Source: an uncultured Geobacter sp. (GTDB lineage Bacteria; Desulfobacterota; Desulfuromonadia; Geobacterales; Geobacteraceae). From it: a DNA stretch of 64,000 nucleotides. The DNA lies in the NCBI GenBank assembly GCA_903925075.1, contig CAIYDQ010000003.1, positions 1-64,000 of the forward strand. The letters are read 5' to 3'. The notes under the pieces were generated by a model, which saw only the letters and a program-made list of their open reading frames with translations, searched no databases and was not told the origin of the DNA. Shown piece by piece: positions 9,732 through 19,869 of this stretch (its first letter is position 1; each line of letters starts with the position of its first letter). The position numbers and the translations under genes were made by a program.

Positions 9732-11540
9732 ATGAAACAGGCAAGAAGCGGCAAGCAGCACCCCCCGAAGTTTCTCCCCATGACCAAGTCCGAAGCCGAT
9801 GCGCGCGGCTGGCGCGAGCTGGACGTGATCTTCGTCAGCGGCGACGCCTACGTCGATCATCCCGCTTTCGGGGTGCCGCTCTTGGCTCGGCTGCTGGAAA
9901 GCGCCGGACTCAAGGTGGGCATCATCGCCCAGCCCGACTGGCGCAGCAAGGAGCCGTTCATGGAACTGGGGCGTCCGCGCCTGTTTTTCGCGGTGGCGGC
10001 CGGAGCCATGGACTCGATGGTGGCCCATTACACTCCCGCCAGAAAGCTGCGCCGCGACGACGCCTACACCCCCGGAAACCGCCACGGCGCCCGCCCCAAC
10101 CGCGCCACCATCGTCTACACCTCGCGCCTGAAGGAGGCCTACCGCGACGTGCCGGTGGTGATCGGCGGCATCGAGGCGAGCCTGCGGCGCTTCGCACACT
10201 ACGATTTTTGGGAGGACAAGGTGCGCCGCTCGGCGCTCCTGGACGCCAAGGCCGATCTGCTGGTCTACGGCATGGGGGAGAGCCCGCTGCTGGAGCTGGT
10301 GAAAAGGTTGCAATCGGGCGAGCCCTTCGCCTCGATCAGGGACATCCGCGGCACGGCCTATGCCTCGTCCTCCCTTCCCGACTCCGCGGACGGCCTCTTG
10401 GAGCTCCCCAGTTTCGAGGAGGCCGCGGCCGACAAAAAGGTCTATGCCGAATCGTTCCGGCTCTTGTCGGGCGAGCAGAATCCGGGTTGCGCGCGGGTAG
10501 TCGCCCAGCGCCACGCCGAGCGCTACCTGGTTTGCAACCCTCCCGCCCAGCCGCTTTCCGAAAAGGCGCTGGACGCCGTCTACGCGCTCCCTTTCCTGAA
10601 GGCCCCGCATCCCGGCTATAAGGAGGCGATTCCCGCCTACGAGCAGATCCGCAGTTCCATCACCACCCACCGCGGCTGCTTTGGAGGCTGCGCCTTCTGC
10701 GCCATCACCCACCACCAGGGGAAGACCATCCAGTCGAGGAGCGAGGACAGCGTCTTTCAGGAGTTGGAGAGGTTGAGCGCGTTTTCCTGGTTTCGCGGCA
10801 GCGTCAGCGACCTCGGCGGGCCGACCGCCAACATGTTCGGCCTCTCCTGTGGAGACCCCGTTGCCGGCTCCGGCTGTCGCCGCGGGAGCTGCCTGTTTCC
10901 CAATCCGTGCGCCAACCTGGTCACCGACGACGCCAGGAGCGCGCGCCTTTTGGCCGGCGCGCGCAAGCTCTCCGGCATAAAACACATCGCGGTTTCCTCG
11001 GGCGTTCGTTACGACCTGCTGGAGCGCCAGCCCCGGTATCTGCGCGAGTTGGTGGGCCATCACGTGGGGGGGTTGCTGAAAGTCGCGCCCGAGCACCTGA
11101 CCGACCACGTGACCCAGGTGATGAGAAAGCCGGGTCGCGCCTGTTTCGAGCGTTTCCGGGACGCCTTCCTGAAGGAGAGCTGCCGAGTCGGCAAAAAACA
11201 GCACATCGTCCCCTATTTCATCTCGGGGCATCCAGGCTGCACCCTGGCCGACATGGTCGATCTCGCCCTGATGCTGAAGCGCTGGGGGATGCAGGTCGAG
11301 CAGGTGCAGGATTTTACTCCCACCCCGGGCACGCTCGCCACCTGCATCTACCACACCGGCATCGATCCCTTGACCGGCGACTCCGTCTACGTGCCGCGCA
11401 GCGACCGCGAGAAGGGGTTGCAGAAGTCGCTGCTTCTCTACCACCTGCCGCAGGAGCGCAAGAACTGCCTGCTCGCCCTGAAAGAGTGCGGGCGCGAAGC
11501 CGCTGCAGCCGAGCTGTTCGCGGCCACGCCGAGGAGATAG
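9732..11540 (+). CDS. YgiQ-family radical SAM protein
   Basis: [40 protein letters not shown]; radical SAM CxxxCxxC in [24 protein letters not shown]. Confidence 0.93.
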   Translation: MKQARSGKQHPPKFLPMTKSEADARGWRELDVIFVSGDAYVDHPAFGVPLLARLLESAGLKVGIIAQPDWRSKEPFMELGRPRLFFAVAAGAMDSMVAHYTPARKLRRDDAYTPGNRHGARPNRATIVYTSRLKEAYRDVPVVIGGIEASLRRFAHYDFWEDKVRRSALLDAKADLLVYGMGESPLLELVKRLQSGEPFASIRDIRGTAYASSSLPDSADGLLELPSFEEAAADKKVYAESFRLLSGEQNPGCARVVAQRHAERYLVCNPPAQPLSEKALDAVYALPFLKAPHPGYKEAIPAYEQIRSSITTHRGCFGGCAFCAITHHQGKTIQSRSEDSVFQELERLSAFSWFRGSVSDLGGPTANMFGLSCGDPVAGSGCRRGSCLFPNPCANLVTDDARSARLLAGARKLSGIKHIAVSSGVRYDLLERQPRYLRELVGHHVGGLLKVAPEHLTDHVTQVMRKPGRACFERFRDAFLKESCRVGKKQHIVPYFISGHPGCTLADMVDLALMLKRWGMQVEQVQDFTPTPGTLATCIYHTGIDPLTGDSVYVPRSDREKGLQKSLLLYHLPQERKNCLLALKECGREAAAAELFAATPRR

Positions 11541-11590
11541 AGAAGGCCCGGGGAGCCCGTAGCCGCAGTAGGAACAACAGGAGGATTGCA

Positions 11591-11752
11591 TTGACTAACA
11601 CTGCGCCCAAAGACTTCATGGAGCATCAAAAAAACAGGGAACTGTTGGCCCAAATTAACGCCGCTTACTCGGGTGAACCTGACCCGACGGAAGCGACACT
11701 TCTCAAGAAAGCGAGCCGTCGTCATCGACGGATGGTTGAGGGCGAGTGGTGA
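11591..11752 (+). CDS. Small (53 aa) MazE/PemI-like antitoxin candidate, TTG start
   Basis: CAGGAGG SD then TTG; (M)TNTAPKDFMEHQKNRELLAQINAAYSGEPDPTEATLLKKASRRHRRMVEGEW resembles small antitoxins encoded next to PemK/MazF toxins. Assignment by pattern recognition only. Confidence 0.45.
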   Translation: MTNTAPKDFMEHQKNRELLAQINAAYSGEPDPTEATLLKKASRRHRRMVEGEW

Positions 11753-11783
11753 TTTAAGAAGGGTCTATTCAGCACCTATTTCC

Positions 11784-11874
11784 GTAGGTCGCGTTGAGGT
11801 ACGAAACGCGACGTCGCGGCGCTGCCGCGGTGGCAATGTCGCGTTTCACGATGAAGCCGTTCAACACGACCTAC
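11784..11874. repeat. GTAGGTCGCGTT palindromic repeat, copy 1 (91 bp)
   Basis: Termini GTAGGTCGCGTT / AACACGACCTAC; internal ACGAAACGCGACGTCGC...GTCGCGTTTCACGATGAAGCCGTT; near-identical to 31793-31883. Confidence 0.85.
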
Positions 11875-12062
11875 AGATGTACCAAGTTGGTAGCCGATGT
11901 AGTGAATAGGTCCTCCCCTGTTTGCAATCCCCACTTTCGTAATCCCCACTTTTGCAATCTCCCCCCGCGCTCGTGACAAACAACCATTTACAGGCATAAT
12001 TCCATGGGCAAATTTTCATGGGAGCGCCAGCCGCGCCAACCTTAGACAAGGGGGAGCATGCA

Positions 12063-14579
12063 ATGGTCGAGAGATACGAGTTCATGTTCTACGAATTGAT
12101 GTGGCGCTCCTACCGGCAGAACGCGCCGTACTTCCTGCCGTGGTGGGTGCAGATGTACTTCCGGCGCTGGAGCGACAACTTCGACCAGGGGCTTTTCTCC
12201 AGCAAGGAAGGGGCTTTTTGCTCCAATGCCTATTACCGGTACTGGAACATGGTCGGGGTCAAGGACTACACGCAGGAAAGCCTGGTGGGGCAGTGCGGGG
12301 AGTTGGAGCCGGTCTACGACGAATACACGCTGCTGCATCTGCTCTTCGACCCCGCCAGCGGCAAGCTTTACTTCCCGCAGGACCCGGCCGCGGGCGGGGT
12401 GAAGCAGTCCTTCAAAGACGGCTATCTGCCCATTATCGAAACCAGCTGGGAATCGGCCGCCGGCATCGAGCTGTCTCAGTCGATCCATGCCACAGTGATC
12501 GGCGCCTCCCAGCGCAGCGCGGTGCTCAGCGAATATACGCTCTCCAGTGCCGACGGCTCCGAGAAAAAACTCTGGTTCTGCCTGGCGCTCATGCCCTTTG
12601 GCCCCACCGGATTCAAGCGCCATGACAGCGCCGGCCGGGACAACATGGATCGCCTGATCAACAAGCTCACCTTCAATCCCGCCGCGAGTCTGTCCGAGCC
12701 GCGGCTGTTGGTCAACGACAACACCATCGGGCCGGTCTTCAGCCGCCCTCCCGACCGGTTCGGGTTGTACGGCAACGGCACTTCCTGGGACGATCCCCAG
12801 AACTACATCACCAACGGCCCGTTCAACGACCTCGCCGCCCGGGGCGGGCTGAACGGGGCGACGGTAGCGGTGGATTACATCGCCGGCATGTGCACGGCGC
12901 TTTTCGCCTGGCAGCTCGATCTGACCGGCGCCGCTCCCTTCCTGCTCGATGTTCGCCTGCCTGTGGACGATTTCCGCAGCCCCGCTGATTTGGCGGCTCT
13001 GATCGCCGCGCCGGCCGAGACCTTGAAAAGCGACAACCTCGCCTTTTGGACCGACAAACTGGACCGTCAGGGAGTGCAGATCGCTTTCACGCCGGTCGTT
13101 TCCCATCTGTTCGATCTGTTCCGGATCTGCCGGGCGAACATATTGATATTGAGCGACAACGGCGCCATCCATCCCGGCCCGACCATTTACGACGATTTCT
13201 GGGTGCGCGACTCTTCGGTGGAAGGGATCGCCGCCGCGCTGGCGGGAGACGGCAACCTGGCGCTCAGGCAGTACGCGGACCACTACCCGACCGTTTTCAA
13301 CCAGAGTGAGGAGTGGATCGGACCCGTTTCCACCAAGGGGTTCTTCGGCGGCACGCACGAGAAAAACGACTGCGAGTGGGATAGCAACGGAGAGGCGCTC
13401 TGGGCGATCGGCAAGTTCGACCGCATCAAGAGCGGCAATTTCGGAACCGGCATGTTCTACCCCTACGTGCTGGACGGCGCCCGCTGGATCAGGGACAACC
13501 GCAGCGTCTACGGCCTGCTCAACAGCGGCTGGAGCGCCGAGCACATCGGCGACAAGGACAAGCCGCACTACTGGGACGATTTTTGGGGAATCGCCGGCCT
13601 CTATGAGGCGGCCCGGCTCGGGGAGCGCATGGGGGCGCCGGAGACCGGCGAGATCTGGGCGAGCTACCATAGCCTGGCGAGCGCCACGGCGGACTCGATC
13701 CGCTGGGTGCTGGGCGAGCAGCGCCGGCTTGGCCAATGGCAGACCTTCATCCCGACGGGACCCGGCGACGTCAACAGGAACGATTCGACCATGGTCGGCG
13801 CCCTGGACTATTTTCACCCTTGCCGTCTTTACATGGGCGCGAAGCTCGGCGCCGACATCGACTGGGCCGCCAGGATGACGCTGGAGACGATCTGGGGGGA
13901 GATGGTCAAACTGGGCGGCGGCTTCTTCCACGAGTCGGCCTGGAACTGCTTCGGGCCTTACCTCACGCTGCAACTGGCCCATGCCTTCCTCTACATCGGA
14001 GACGTGGCGCGCATGGACGCCTGCCTCGCCTGGGCGGTCGGCAACGCGGCCTACGCCAAGGTTTCGCGCGGCGTGGGCGGTGGGGAGTGGGAGGTGGTGC
14101 AGGGAGGGTGGAACGAGCAGCACTGCCTGCCGATCGCCACCGATTTCGACTGGTTCCCGGATCGCAGCTGGTACATGGGGGACATCCCGCACGGTTGGGC
14201 GTGCGCCGAGTTCATGCTGCTGATCAGGGACCTGCTCTTCTTCGAAGCGGATGAGGACGGCAGCGGACACATCTTCATCGCTCCCGGCGTGCCGGCGCAC
14301 TGGCTCTTGAGCGGCGGCAACGCCATCAAACTGAGCCAGGCGCCCACCATCTTCGGAGGCGAGTTCGGCTACTCTCTGCAACACGATCCCGTCGCCCGGA
14401 CCATCGTCATCGAGATAACCAGCGCTCCGCAGCAAAGCGTCTGGTATGGCTTCCGCTCCCCCTTCGGCGGCAAGGTATCGTCCGCGGTCACCACCGGGGG
14501 GGCCGGCCAGCCGATAATAAACGGACTCGATCTGGTCCTTCCCGCAGGGATGGATCGCCTCACCTTGACCTATGTCTGA
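12063..14579 (+). CDS. Large six-hairpin (alpha/alpha)6 glycosidase-like protein, family unassigned
   Basis: 838 aa from SD-preceded ATG (AAGGGGGAGCATGCAATG). DDFWVRDSSVEGIAAALAGDGNLALRQYADHY, ECDWDSNGEALWAIGKFD-like (ECWDSNGEALWAIG context), WDDFWGIAGLYEAARL resemble glucoamylase/debranching-type alpha-alpha barrels. Confidence 0.5.
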   Translation: MVERYEFMFYELMWRSYRQNAPYFLPWWVQMYFRRWSDNFDQGLFSSKEGAFCSNAYYRYWNMVGVKDYTQESLVGQCGELEPVYDEYTLLHLLFDPASGKLYFPQDPAAGGVKQSFKDGYLPIIETSWESAAGIELSQSIHATVIGASQRSAVLSEYTLSSADGSEKKLWFCLALMPFGPTGFKRHDSAGRDNMDRLINKLTFNPAASLSEPRLLVNDNTIGPVFSRPPDRFGLYGNGTSWDDPQNYITNGPFNDLAARGGLNGATVAVDYIAGMCTALFAWQLDLTGAAPFLLDVRLPVDDFRSPADLAALIAAPAETLKSDNLAFWTDKLDRQGVQIAFTPVVSHLFDLFRICRANILILSDNGAIHPGPTIYDDFWVRDSSVEGIAAALAGDGNLALRQYADHYPTVFNQSEEWIGPVSTKGFFGGTHEKNDCEWDSNGEALWAIGKFDRIKSGNFGTGMFYPYVLDGARWIRDNRSVYGLLNSGWSAEHIGDKDKPHYWDDFWGIAGLYEAARLGERMGAPETGEIWASYHSLASATADSIRWVLGEQRRLGQWQTFIPTGPGDVNRNDSTMVGALDYFHPCRLYMGAKLGADIDWAARMTLETIWGEMVKLGGGFFHESAWNCFGPYLTLQLAHAFLYIGDVARMDACLAWAVGNAAYAKVSRGVGGGEWEVVQGGWNEQHCLPIATDFDWFPDRSWYMGDIPHGWACAEFMLLIRDLLFFEADEDGSGHIFIAPGVPAHWLLSGGNAIKLSQAPTIFGGEFGYSLQHDPVARTIVIEITSAPQQSVWYGFRSPFGGKVSSAVTTGGAGQPIINGLDLVLPAGMDRLTLTYV

Positions 14580-14670
14580 AAGAAAGCTTTTCCTCGGCAA
14601 CGCGCCGCCCGGCGCGTTGCCAAGCGTCCCCCAGCCCCTCTATATGCGCCGGATCATTGACAAAATCTGA

Positions 14671-14699
14671 TTGACTTGTGTTAGTATTGCCTATATTGT
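14671..14699 (+). promoter_or_regulatory. Sigma70-type promoter
   Basis: TTGACT (14671-14676), 17-nt spacer, TATTGT (14694-14699). Confidence 0.55.
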
Positions 14700-14769
14700 G
14701 CCTATGCTGTTGATACTGCTGCTAGTGTCGGAGGATAGGTGCATCCTGTTCTGTACGTGTAGATGATCA

Positions 14770-14814
14770 AAGGCCGCTCCTTCCGGTTTAATTTGCCGGG
14801 GCAGCGGCCTTTTT
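14770..14814 (+). terminator. Rho-independent terminator upstream of the sensor kinase gene
   Basis: AAGGCCGCT...CCGG...CCGG...AGCGGCCTTTTTG; lies ~70 nt downstream of the TTGACT/TATTGT promoter and ~110 nt before the next start codon. Confidence 0.75.
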
Positions 14815-14921
14815 GCTTGGCGGACCCCGGCTGCTCGGCCCCAGAAACGATAAGAGCTAATGACACAACCTCCTTCAATCCGGAGCACCTTCTCCTGCCA
14901 TCGCAACCGGAGCGCCTGCCC

Positions 14922-17222
14922 ATGAGAACGAGGTTCGAGCGTATCGCCCGCACCATACTGCTCAGCTTGCTGTTGCTGCCGGCGGCTCTGCCGGCGTCGT
15001 CGACCGTCGGACCGCTGTCGGCGCAGGCGCAACCGCTGACGGGAGACGTGCTCATCCTCAATTACTATCAGGCCGGTTACAGTTGGACCGACGACCAGAC
15101 CACAGGCATCAGGGAAATGCTGCGGACGGGGGGGTATCGGGCCGATCCCATCGTCGAGTACATGGATTGGAAGCGCGCCCCCTCAAAGGAAAACCTGGAC
15201 GCCCTGTACCGACTCTACCGTCTGAAGTACGCCCGGCGGCCGCTGGCCGTCGTCTTCGTCACCGACAACGCCGCGCTGGATTTCGCGCTTTTGCACCGCA
15301 AGGAAATCTTCCCCGGCGCCAAGATCGTCTTTTCCGGCATCAACGGTTACACCGAGAAAACGCTGGCCGGCCAAAAAGAAGTGACCGGCGTGGTCGAAGA
15401 CGTGGACCCGACCGGCACGGTGGACGTGGCCCTGAAGCTCCATCCTGACGCCAGGGAAGTGCTGGTCATCTTCGACGGCACGGAAAGCGGCCAGGCCGCC
15501 AGAAACTCCGTGGCCGCAAAGGTCGCGCAGTACCGGGGCCGGGTCAAGTTCCGTTTCCTGGACGACGCGCTGGTGAGCGAGATCGAGAAGGAGGTGAAAA
15601 GGATGTCGCCGGGCAACCTGGTAATCCAGGGGGCCTACAGCAGGGACCGCAACGGCAAGACCTACAATCTGGACGAGGTGGTGAAAATCATCGCCCCCGG
15701 CTCGCCGGTGCCGATCTACGGGTTGTGGGAAGCGATGTGCGGCCGGGGGATCGTCGGCGGCAGCCTGCTGAGCGGCCGGATCCAGGGCGAGGAGGCGGCC
15801 AGGATGGGGCTGCGCATCCTGGCGGGAGAGGACGTCGCCCGCATACCGGTCGTGGTCAAGCCCCCCATGGTGCTCATGTTCGATTACCGGCAGTTGCAGC
15901 GTTTCGGCATCGACAGCCGGCTGCTCCCCGCGCAGAGCATCGTCATCAACCGGCCGGTATCCTTTTACCAAGCCAATAAACAGATTTTCTGGTTTTTCAT
16001 CGTTGTGATCGGCATCCTTTGCGCCGCCGTCGCGGTGCTGGCCGTGGCCGTAACCGCCAGGCGCAAGGCCGACAAGGCGCTCAAGATCGAAAAGGACTAC
16101 ATAGAACGGATCATATCCATCGCGCCCACCATGATTTGCTCCTTTGCCGACGACGGACGCGTGCTCTCCACCAACCGGGCGGTGCTGAGCATCTCCGGGT
16201 ACCCCGTCCAAGCGCTGGAGGGGAGTAGCTGGTGGGAAACGTTCAGCGACAAGAGCCGCGAGCAGATCGACCAGCTGCTGTACGCGCTGAGGCAAGGCCC
16301 GGTGCTGAATCATGAGATGACCCTCACCACCAATGTGGGGGCAAAGCGCGTCATTTCCTGGCATTTGGTCACCGGCGTCCACGAAGACGCCGTCGGCATG
16401 GAAATAATCGGGGTCGGCTCCGACGTCACCGAGCGCAAACTGGCGGAGGAGGAGCGCGAGCAGTTCCTGCGGGAATTGGAGAGCATGAACAAGGAACTGG
16501 AAAGCATCGTCTACGTGGCCTCCCACGACCTGCGCTCGCCGCTGGTGAACATCCAGGGGTTCAGCCGCAAGCTCGCCAAGGCTTGCCAAGAGATGAACGC
16601 CCTTTTGAGGGACGATCGGGTCCCCGGCGACCTGCAATCGGCTTGCGACTCGATACAGGGAAGCATAGGCAAGTCGCTGCACTTCATCACCTCCAGCGTG
16701 GAGAAAATGGACACCCTGCTGGGCGGGCTGTTGCGCCTGTCGCGGCTCGGCAGGAAGGCCCTGAAGCACGACAGGGTGGACATGAACGGCCTGGTCGAAG
16801 ACGTGGTCAACGCCATGACCTATCAACTGCGGCAGTCCGGAGGCGAGATCGAGGTGGAGCCGTTGCTGCCGTGCCTGGGGGACGCGGTGCAGATAAATCA
16901 GGTGTTCTCCAACCTGATCGACAACGCCGTCAAGTACTGCGCCCCGGAGCGGCGGCTGCGCATCGGGATCTCGTCCTGGATGGACGGCGGTCAGGCGGTG
17001 TTCCGAATCTCCGACAACGGCATCGGCATACCCTTGGCGCAGCAGGAGAAAATCTGGGAGATCTTTCATCGCCTCAACCCGGGAAGCGATGTGGCGGGCG
17101 AAGGGCTGGGGTTGACCGTGGTGCGCCGGATACTGGATCGCAGCGACGGCAAGGTCTGGGTGGAATCGGAATGGGGGAAGGGGAGTTCCTTCTTCGTCTC
17201 GCTTCCCCATGGCGATCGGTGA
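14922..17222 (+). CDS. Sensor histidine kinase: ABC-substrate-binding-like periplasmic domain + TM + PAS + HisKA/HATPase
   Basis: Signal peptide MRTRFERIARTILLSLLLLPAALPA; VLILNYYQAGYSWTDDQTTGIREML; VASHDLRSPLVNIQGFSRKL (H-box); NQVFSNLIDNAVKY, ISDNGIGIP, EGLGLTVVRRI (N/G boxes). Confidence 0.9.
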   Translation: MRTRFERIARTILLSLLLLPAALPASSTVGPLSAQAQPLTGDVLILNYYQAGYSWTDDQTTGIREMLRTGGYRADPIVEYMDWKRAPSKENLDALYRLYRLKYARRPLAVVFVTDNAALDFALLHRKEIFPGAKIVFSGINGYTEKTLAGQKEVTGVVEDVDPTGTVDVALKLHPDAREVLVIFDGTESGQAARNSVAAKVAQYRGRVKFRFLDDALVSEIEKEVKRMSPGNLVIQGAYSRDRNGKTYNLDEVVKIIAPGSPVPIYGLWEAMCGRGIVGGSLLSGRIQGEEAARMGLRILAGEDVARIPVVVKPPMVLMFDYRQLQRFGIDSRLLPAQSIVINRPVSFYQANKQIFWFFIVVIGILCAAVAVLAVAVTARRKADKALKIEKDYIERIISIAPTMICSFADDGRVLSTNRAVLSISGYPVQALEGSSWWETFSDKSREQIDQLLYALRQGPVLNHEMTLTTNVGAKRVISWHLVTGVHEDAVGMEIIGVGSDVTERKLAEEEREQFLRELESMNKELESIVYVASHDLRSPLVNIQGFSRKLAKACQEMNALLRDDRVPGDLQSACDSIQGSIGKSLHFITSSVEKMDTLLGGLLRLSRLGRKALKHDRVDMNGLVEDVVNAMTYQLRQSGGEIEVEPLLPCLGDAVQINQVFSNLIDNAVKYCAPERRLRIGISSWMDGGQAVFRISDNGIGIPLAQQEKIWEIFHRLNPGSDVAGEGLGLTVVRRILDRSDGKVWVESEWGKGSSFFVSLPHGDR

Positions 17223-17235
17223 AAAGGAGGAAGCG

Positions 17236-17703
17236 ATGATGACTGACGTCGGGGCGGCCGGAGAACTCACGGTACTGATAGCGGAAGACGACGACGGACA
17301 TGCCGAGCTGATCATGGACAACCTGCGCGAGGCGGGGGTGCTGAACCGCATGCGGCGCTTCAAGGACGGACAGGAGACGCTGGATTTCTTCTTCGCGCAA
17401 GACGCGGAGCGCAAGCGCGAAAAGGGACGCGCCTACCTGCTGTTGCTCGACATCCGGATGCCCAAGGTGGACGGCGTGGAGGTGCTGAGGCGGATCAAGG
17501 CGGATCCGGAATTCAGAGACCTCCCCATCGTCATGCTCACCACCACCGACGACCCGCGAGAGATCAAGAACTGCTACAGCCTGGGCTGCAACTGCTACGT
17601 CACCAAGCCGGTTCAATACGATCGATTCGCGGAAATGCTGCGTCGCCTGGGGCTCTTCGTCGTCATCGTGCAGGTCCCGGGACTGGAAGGAGAGGCTCTG
17701 TGA
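17236..17703 (+). CDS. Single-domain response regulator (Rcp1-type)
   Basis: LTVLIAEDDDGHAELIMDNLREAGV...YLLLLDIRMPKVDGVEVLRRIKADPEFRDLPIVMLTTTDDPREIKNCYSLGCNCYVTKPV. Confidence 0.92.
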   Translation: MMTDVGAAGELTVLIAEDDDGHAELIMDNLREAGVLNRMRRFKDGQETLDFFFAQDAERKREKGRAYLLLLDIRMPKVDGVEVLRRIKADPEFRDLPIVMLTTTDDPREIKNCYSLGCNCYVTKPVQYDRFAEMLRRLGLFVVIVQVPGLEGEAL

Positions 17704-19826
17704 CGGCCAACGGTCGAGGGCGCGGCGAGCGGGGGACGGTGCTGATCGTCGAGGACGACGAGGGCCTCGCCTACCTGATCCGCTCCAGCCTGGAAGAGGA
17801 CGGCTTCGGCTGCGAACTCGCCGCCACCGGGGAGGGGGCCATGCGACGGCTGCGGGAAGCGTCGCCGGACCTGATGATCCTGGATTATTCGCTGCCGGAC
17901 ATGAACGGCATGGAGCTGGTGACCACTCTTTTGTCCGGCGCTCTCCAACTGCCGCCCTACGTCATGATCACCGGCAGGGAGGACACCCGCCTGGCGGTCA
18001 GCATCATGAGGCAGGGCGCACGCGACTATCTGGTGAAGGACGTGGAGTTTCTCGACCGTCTTCCCTCGGTGGTGATGCGCGTCAAGAAGGAGGCGGATAC
18101 CGAGAGACGGCTGAAGTCGGCGGAAAAGGCGCTGCGCGAAAGCGAGGCGAAGCTGGCCAAGGCCCAGCAACTGGCGCGCATGGGGAGCTGGGAATGGAAC
18201 CCGCAGACCGGGGAGTTCTCCTGCTCGGACGGCATCGGCCACCTGCTGGGCATTTCGCCGCTCAGGATGAACTCCATCACCGTGGAGCGGCTCTCCCAGT
18301 TCGTGCACCCGGCCGACTATGAACAGGTGCGAGAGACCGTCGAGGCCTTCAAGGTAGCCGGCAAGCCGTTCGACATCGAATGCCGCATCGTCTGCGAGGA
18401 CGGCACGGAGCTGGTGGTGAACGGCCAGGGCGAGATCGAGCCCCAGGCCGACGGCGGCGCCGCGCTTTTTTACGGCACGCTCTTGGACATCACCGAGCGA
18501 AAGAGAGCCGAAAGCGTGATTCAGCAGCTGGCCTACTACGACACGCTGACCGGGTTGCCCAACCGGACCCTCTGCCAGGACCGGTTACGGCAGGCGATCG
18601 CCCAGGCGCATCGCGAACGGCGGCTGGTGGGGGTGTTGTTCCTGGACCTGGATCGATTCAAGAGCGTCAACGACACCCTCGGGCACCTGTACGGCGACCG
18701 CGTGCTCAAGATGGTGGCCGACCGGCTTTGCAGGGTCGTGCGGGAAAGCGACACCGTGGCGAGGCTGGGCGGGGACGAGTTCGTGGTGATACTCACCGCG
18801 GTCAACCACACCGACGACATCAACGAGATGGCGGGCAGGATTCTGGCCGATCTGGCGGTCCCGCTGCAACTGGACGCCAACGAACTCTTCACCACCGGCA
18901 GCATCGGCGTCGCCATCTATCCGATGGACGGGGACGACGAGCAGACCCTGATGAAAAACGCCGACATCGCCATGTACAAGGCGAAGGAGTTGGACAAGAA
19001 CAACTACCAGTTCTTCTGCAAGGAGATGAACGTCAAGATCGTGGAGCGGCTCATGTTGGAGGCGAGCCTGCGCAGGGCGCTGGCCAGATCGGAATTCTCC
19101 CTGGTCTACCAGCCGCAGATCGACATCAACACCGGCAGCATCATCGCCATGGAAGCCCTGATCCGCTGGTGTCATCCCGATCTGGGTGTCATGCTTCCCG
19201 ACACCTTCATCTCGGTGGCCGAAGAGACCGGGCTGATTTTGCCGATCGGCGAATGGGTGCTGCGGACGGCCTGCGCGCAGAACAAAGCCTGGCAGGACGC
19301 GGGCTACGTGAAACTGAGGGTGGCGGTGAACATCTCGGCCCGCCAATTCAAGCAAAAGGAGTTGCTGCGGACCGTAGCGGCCGTGCTCGACGAGACCGGC
19401 CTGGAGCCGAAGTTCCTGGAGTTGGAGCTGACGGAGAGCACGGTGATGACCGATGCGCTGGAGGCGGCCCACACCCTGCGCAAGCTGAAAGGGATGGGAA
19501 TCTTCCTCGCCATCGACGATTTCGGCACCGGGTACTCGTCGCTTAGCTACCTGAAGCATTTCGCCATGGATCGGCTCAAGATCGACCGCTCCTTCGTGCA
19601 CGACATCGCCACCAACGCGGATGATTCGGCGATAGCCGAGGCGATCATCGCCATGGGGCACAGCCTCAACCTGAGGGTGGTCGCCGAAGGGGTGGAGTCG
19701 AAGAGCCAGTTGGAGTTCCTGCGGGAGCGCAACTGCGATGAAATCCAGGGGTACCTGTTGGGACGGCCGCTGAGCCGTGAGGCCTGCACCGATATGCTGC
19801 GCGCGGAGAGCTGTTCTCAGGTCTGA
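17700..19826 (+). CDS. Response regulator with PAS, GGDEF and EAL domains
   Basis: GTG start overlapping the preceding stop (GTGA). REC: MILDYSLPDMNGMEL; RESDTVARLGGDEF (I-site RxxD + GGDEF); YQPQIDINTGSIIAMEALIRW (EAL) and AIDDFGTGYSSLSYLK. Confidence 0.94.
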   Translation: MTANGRGRGERGTVLIVEDDEGLAYLIRSSLEEDGFGCELAATGEGAMRRLREASPDLMILDYSLPDMNGMELVTTLLSGALQLPPYVMITGREDTRLAVSIMRQGARDYLVKDVEFLDRLPSVVMRVKKEADTERRLKSAEKALRESEAKLAKAQQLARMGSWEWNPQTGEFSCSDGIGHLLGISPLRMNSITVERLSQFVHPADYEQVRETVEAFKVAGKPFDIECRIVCEDGTELVVNGQGEIEPQADGGAALFYGTLLDITERKRAESVIQQLAYYDTLTGLPNRTLCQDRLRQAIAQAHRERRLVGVLFLDLDRFKSVNDTLGHLYGDRVLKMVADRLCRVVRESDTVARLGGDEFVVILTAVNHTDDINEMAGRILADLAVPLQLDANELFTTGSIGVAIYPMDGDDEQTLMKNADIAMYKAKELDKNNYQFFCKEMNVKIVERLMLEASLRRALARSEFSLVYQPQIDINTGSIIAMEALIRWCHPDLGVMLPDTFISVAEETGLILPIGEWVLRTACAQNKAWQDAGYVKLRVAVNISARQFKQKELLRTVAAVLDETGLEPKFLELELTESTVMTDALEAAHTLRKLKGMGIFLAIDDFGTGYSSLSYLKHFAMDRLKIDRSFVHDIATNADDSAIAEAIIAMGHSLNLRVVAEGVESKSQLEFLRERNCDEIQGYLLGRPLSREACTDMLRAESCSQV

Positions 19827-19869
19827 AAGCGCGGCGATTTTCTGTAACTAAAGCCTTGAGGAGGAAACC

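Noticed and set aside
11794-11976. ORFs sharing MRYETRR...SRFTMKPFNTTY at 11794 and 31803
   Set aside because: They look like paralogous proteins, but the shared peptide is just the translation of the 91-bp palindromic repeat.
12042-14600. 852-aa antisense ORF opposite the glycosidase-like gene
   Set aside because: Near-complete mirror of the sense ORF; no SD or recognisable domain; stop-free antisense frame from codon bias.
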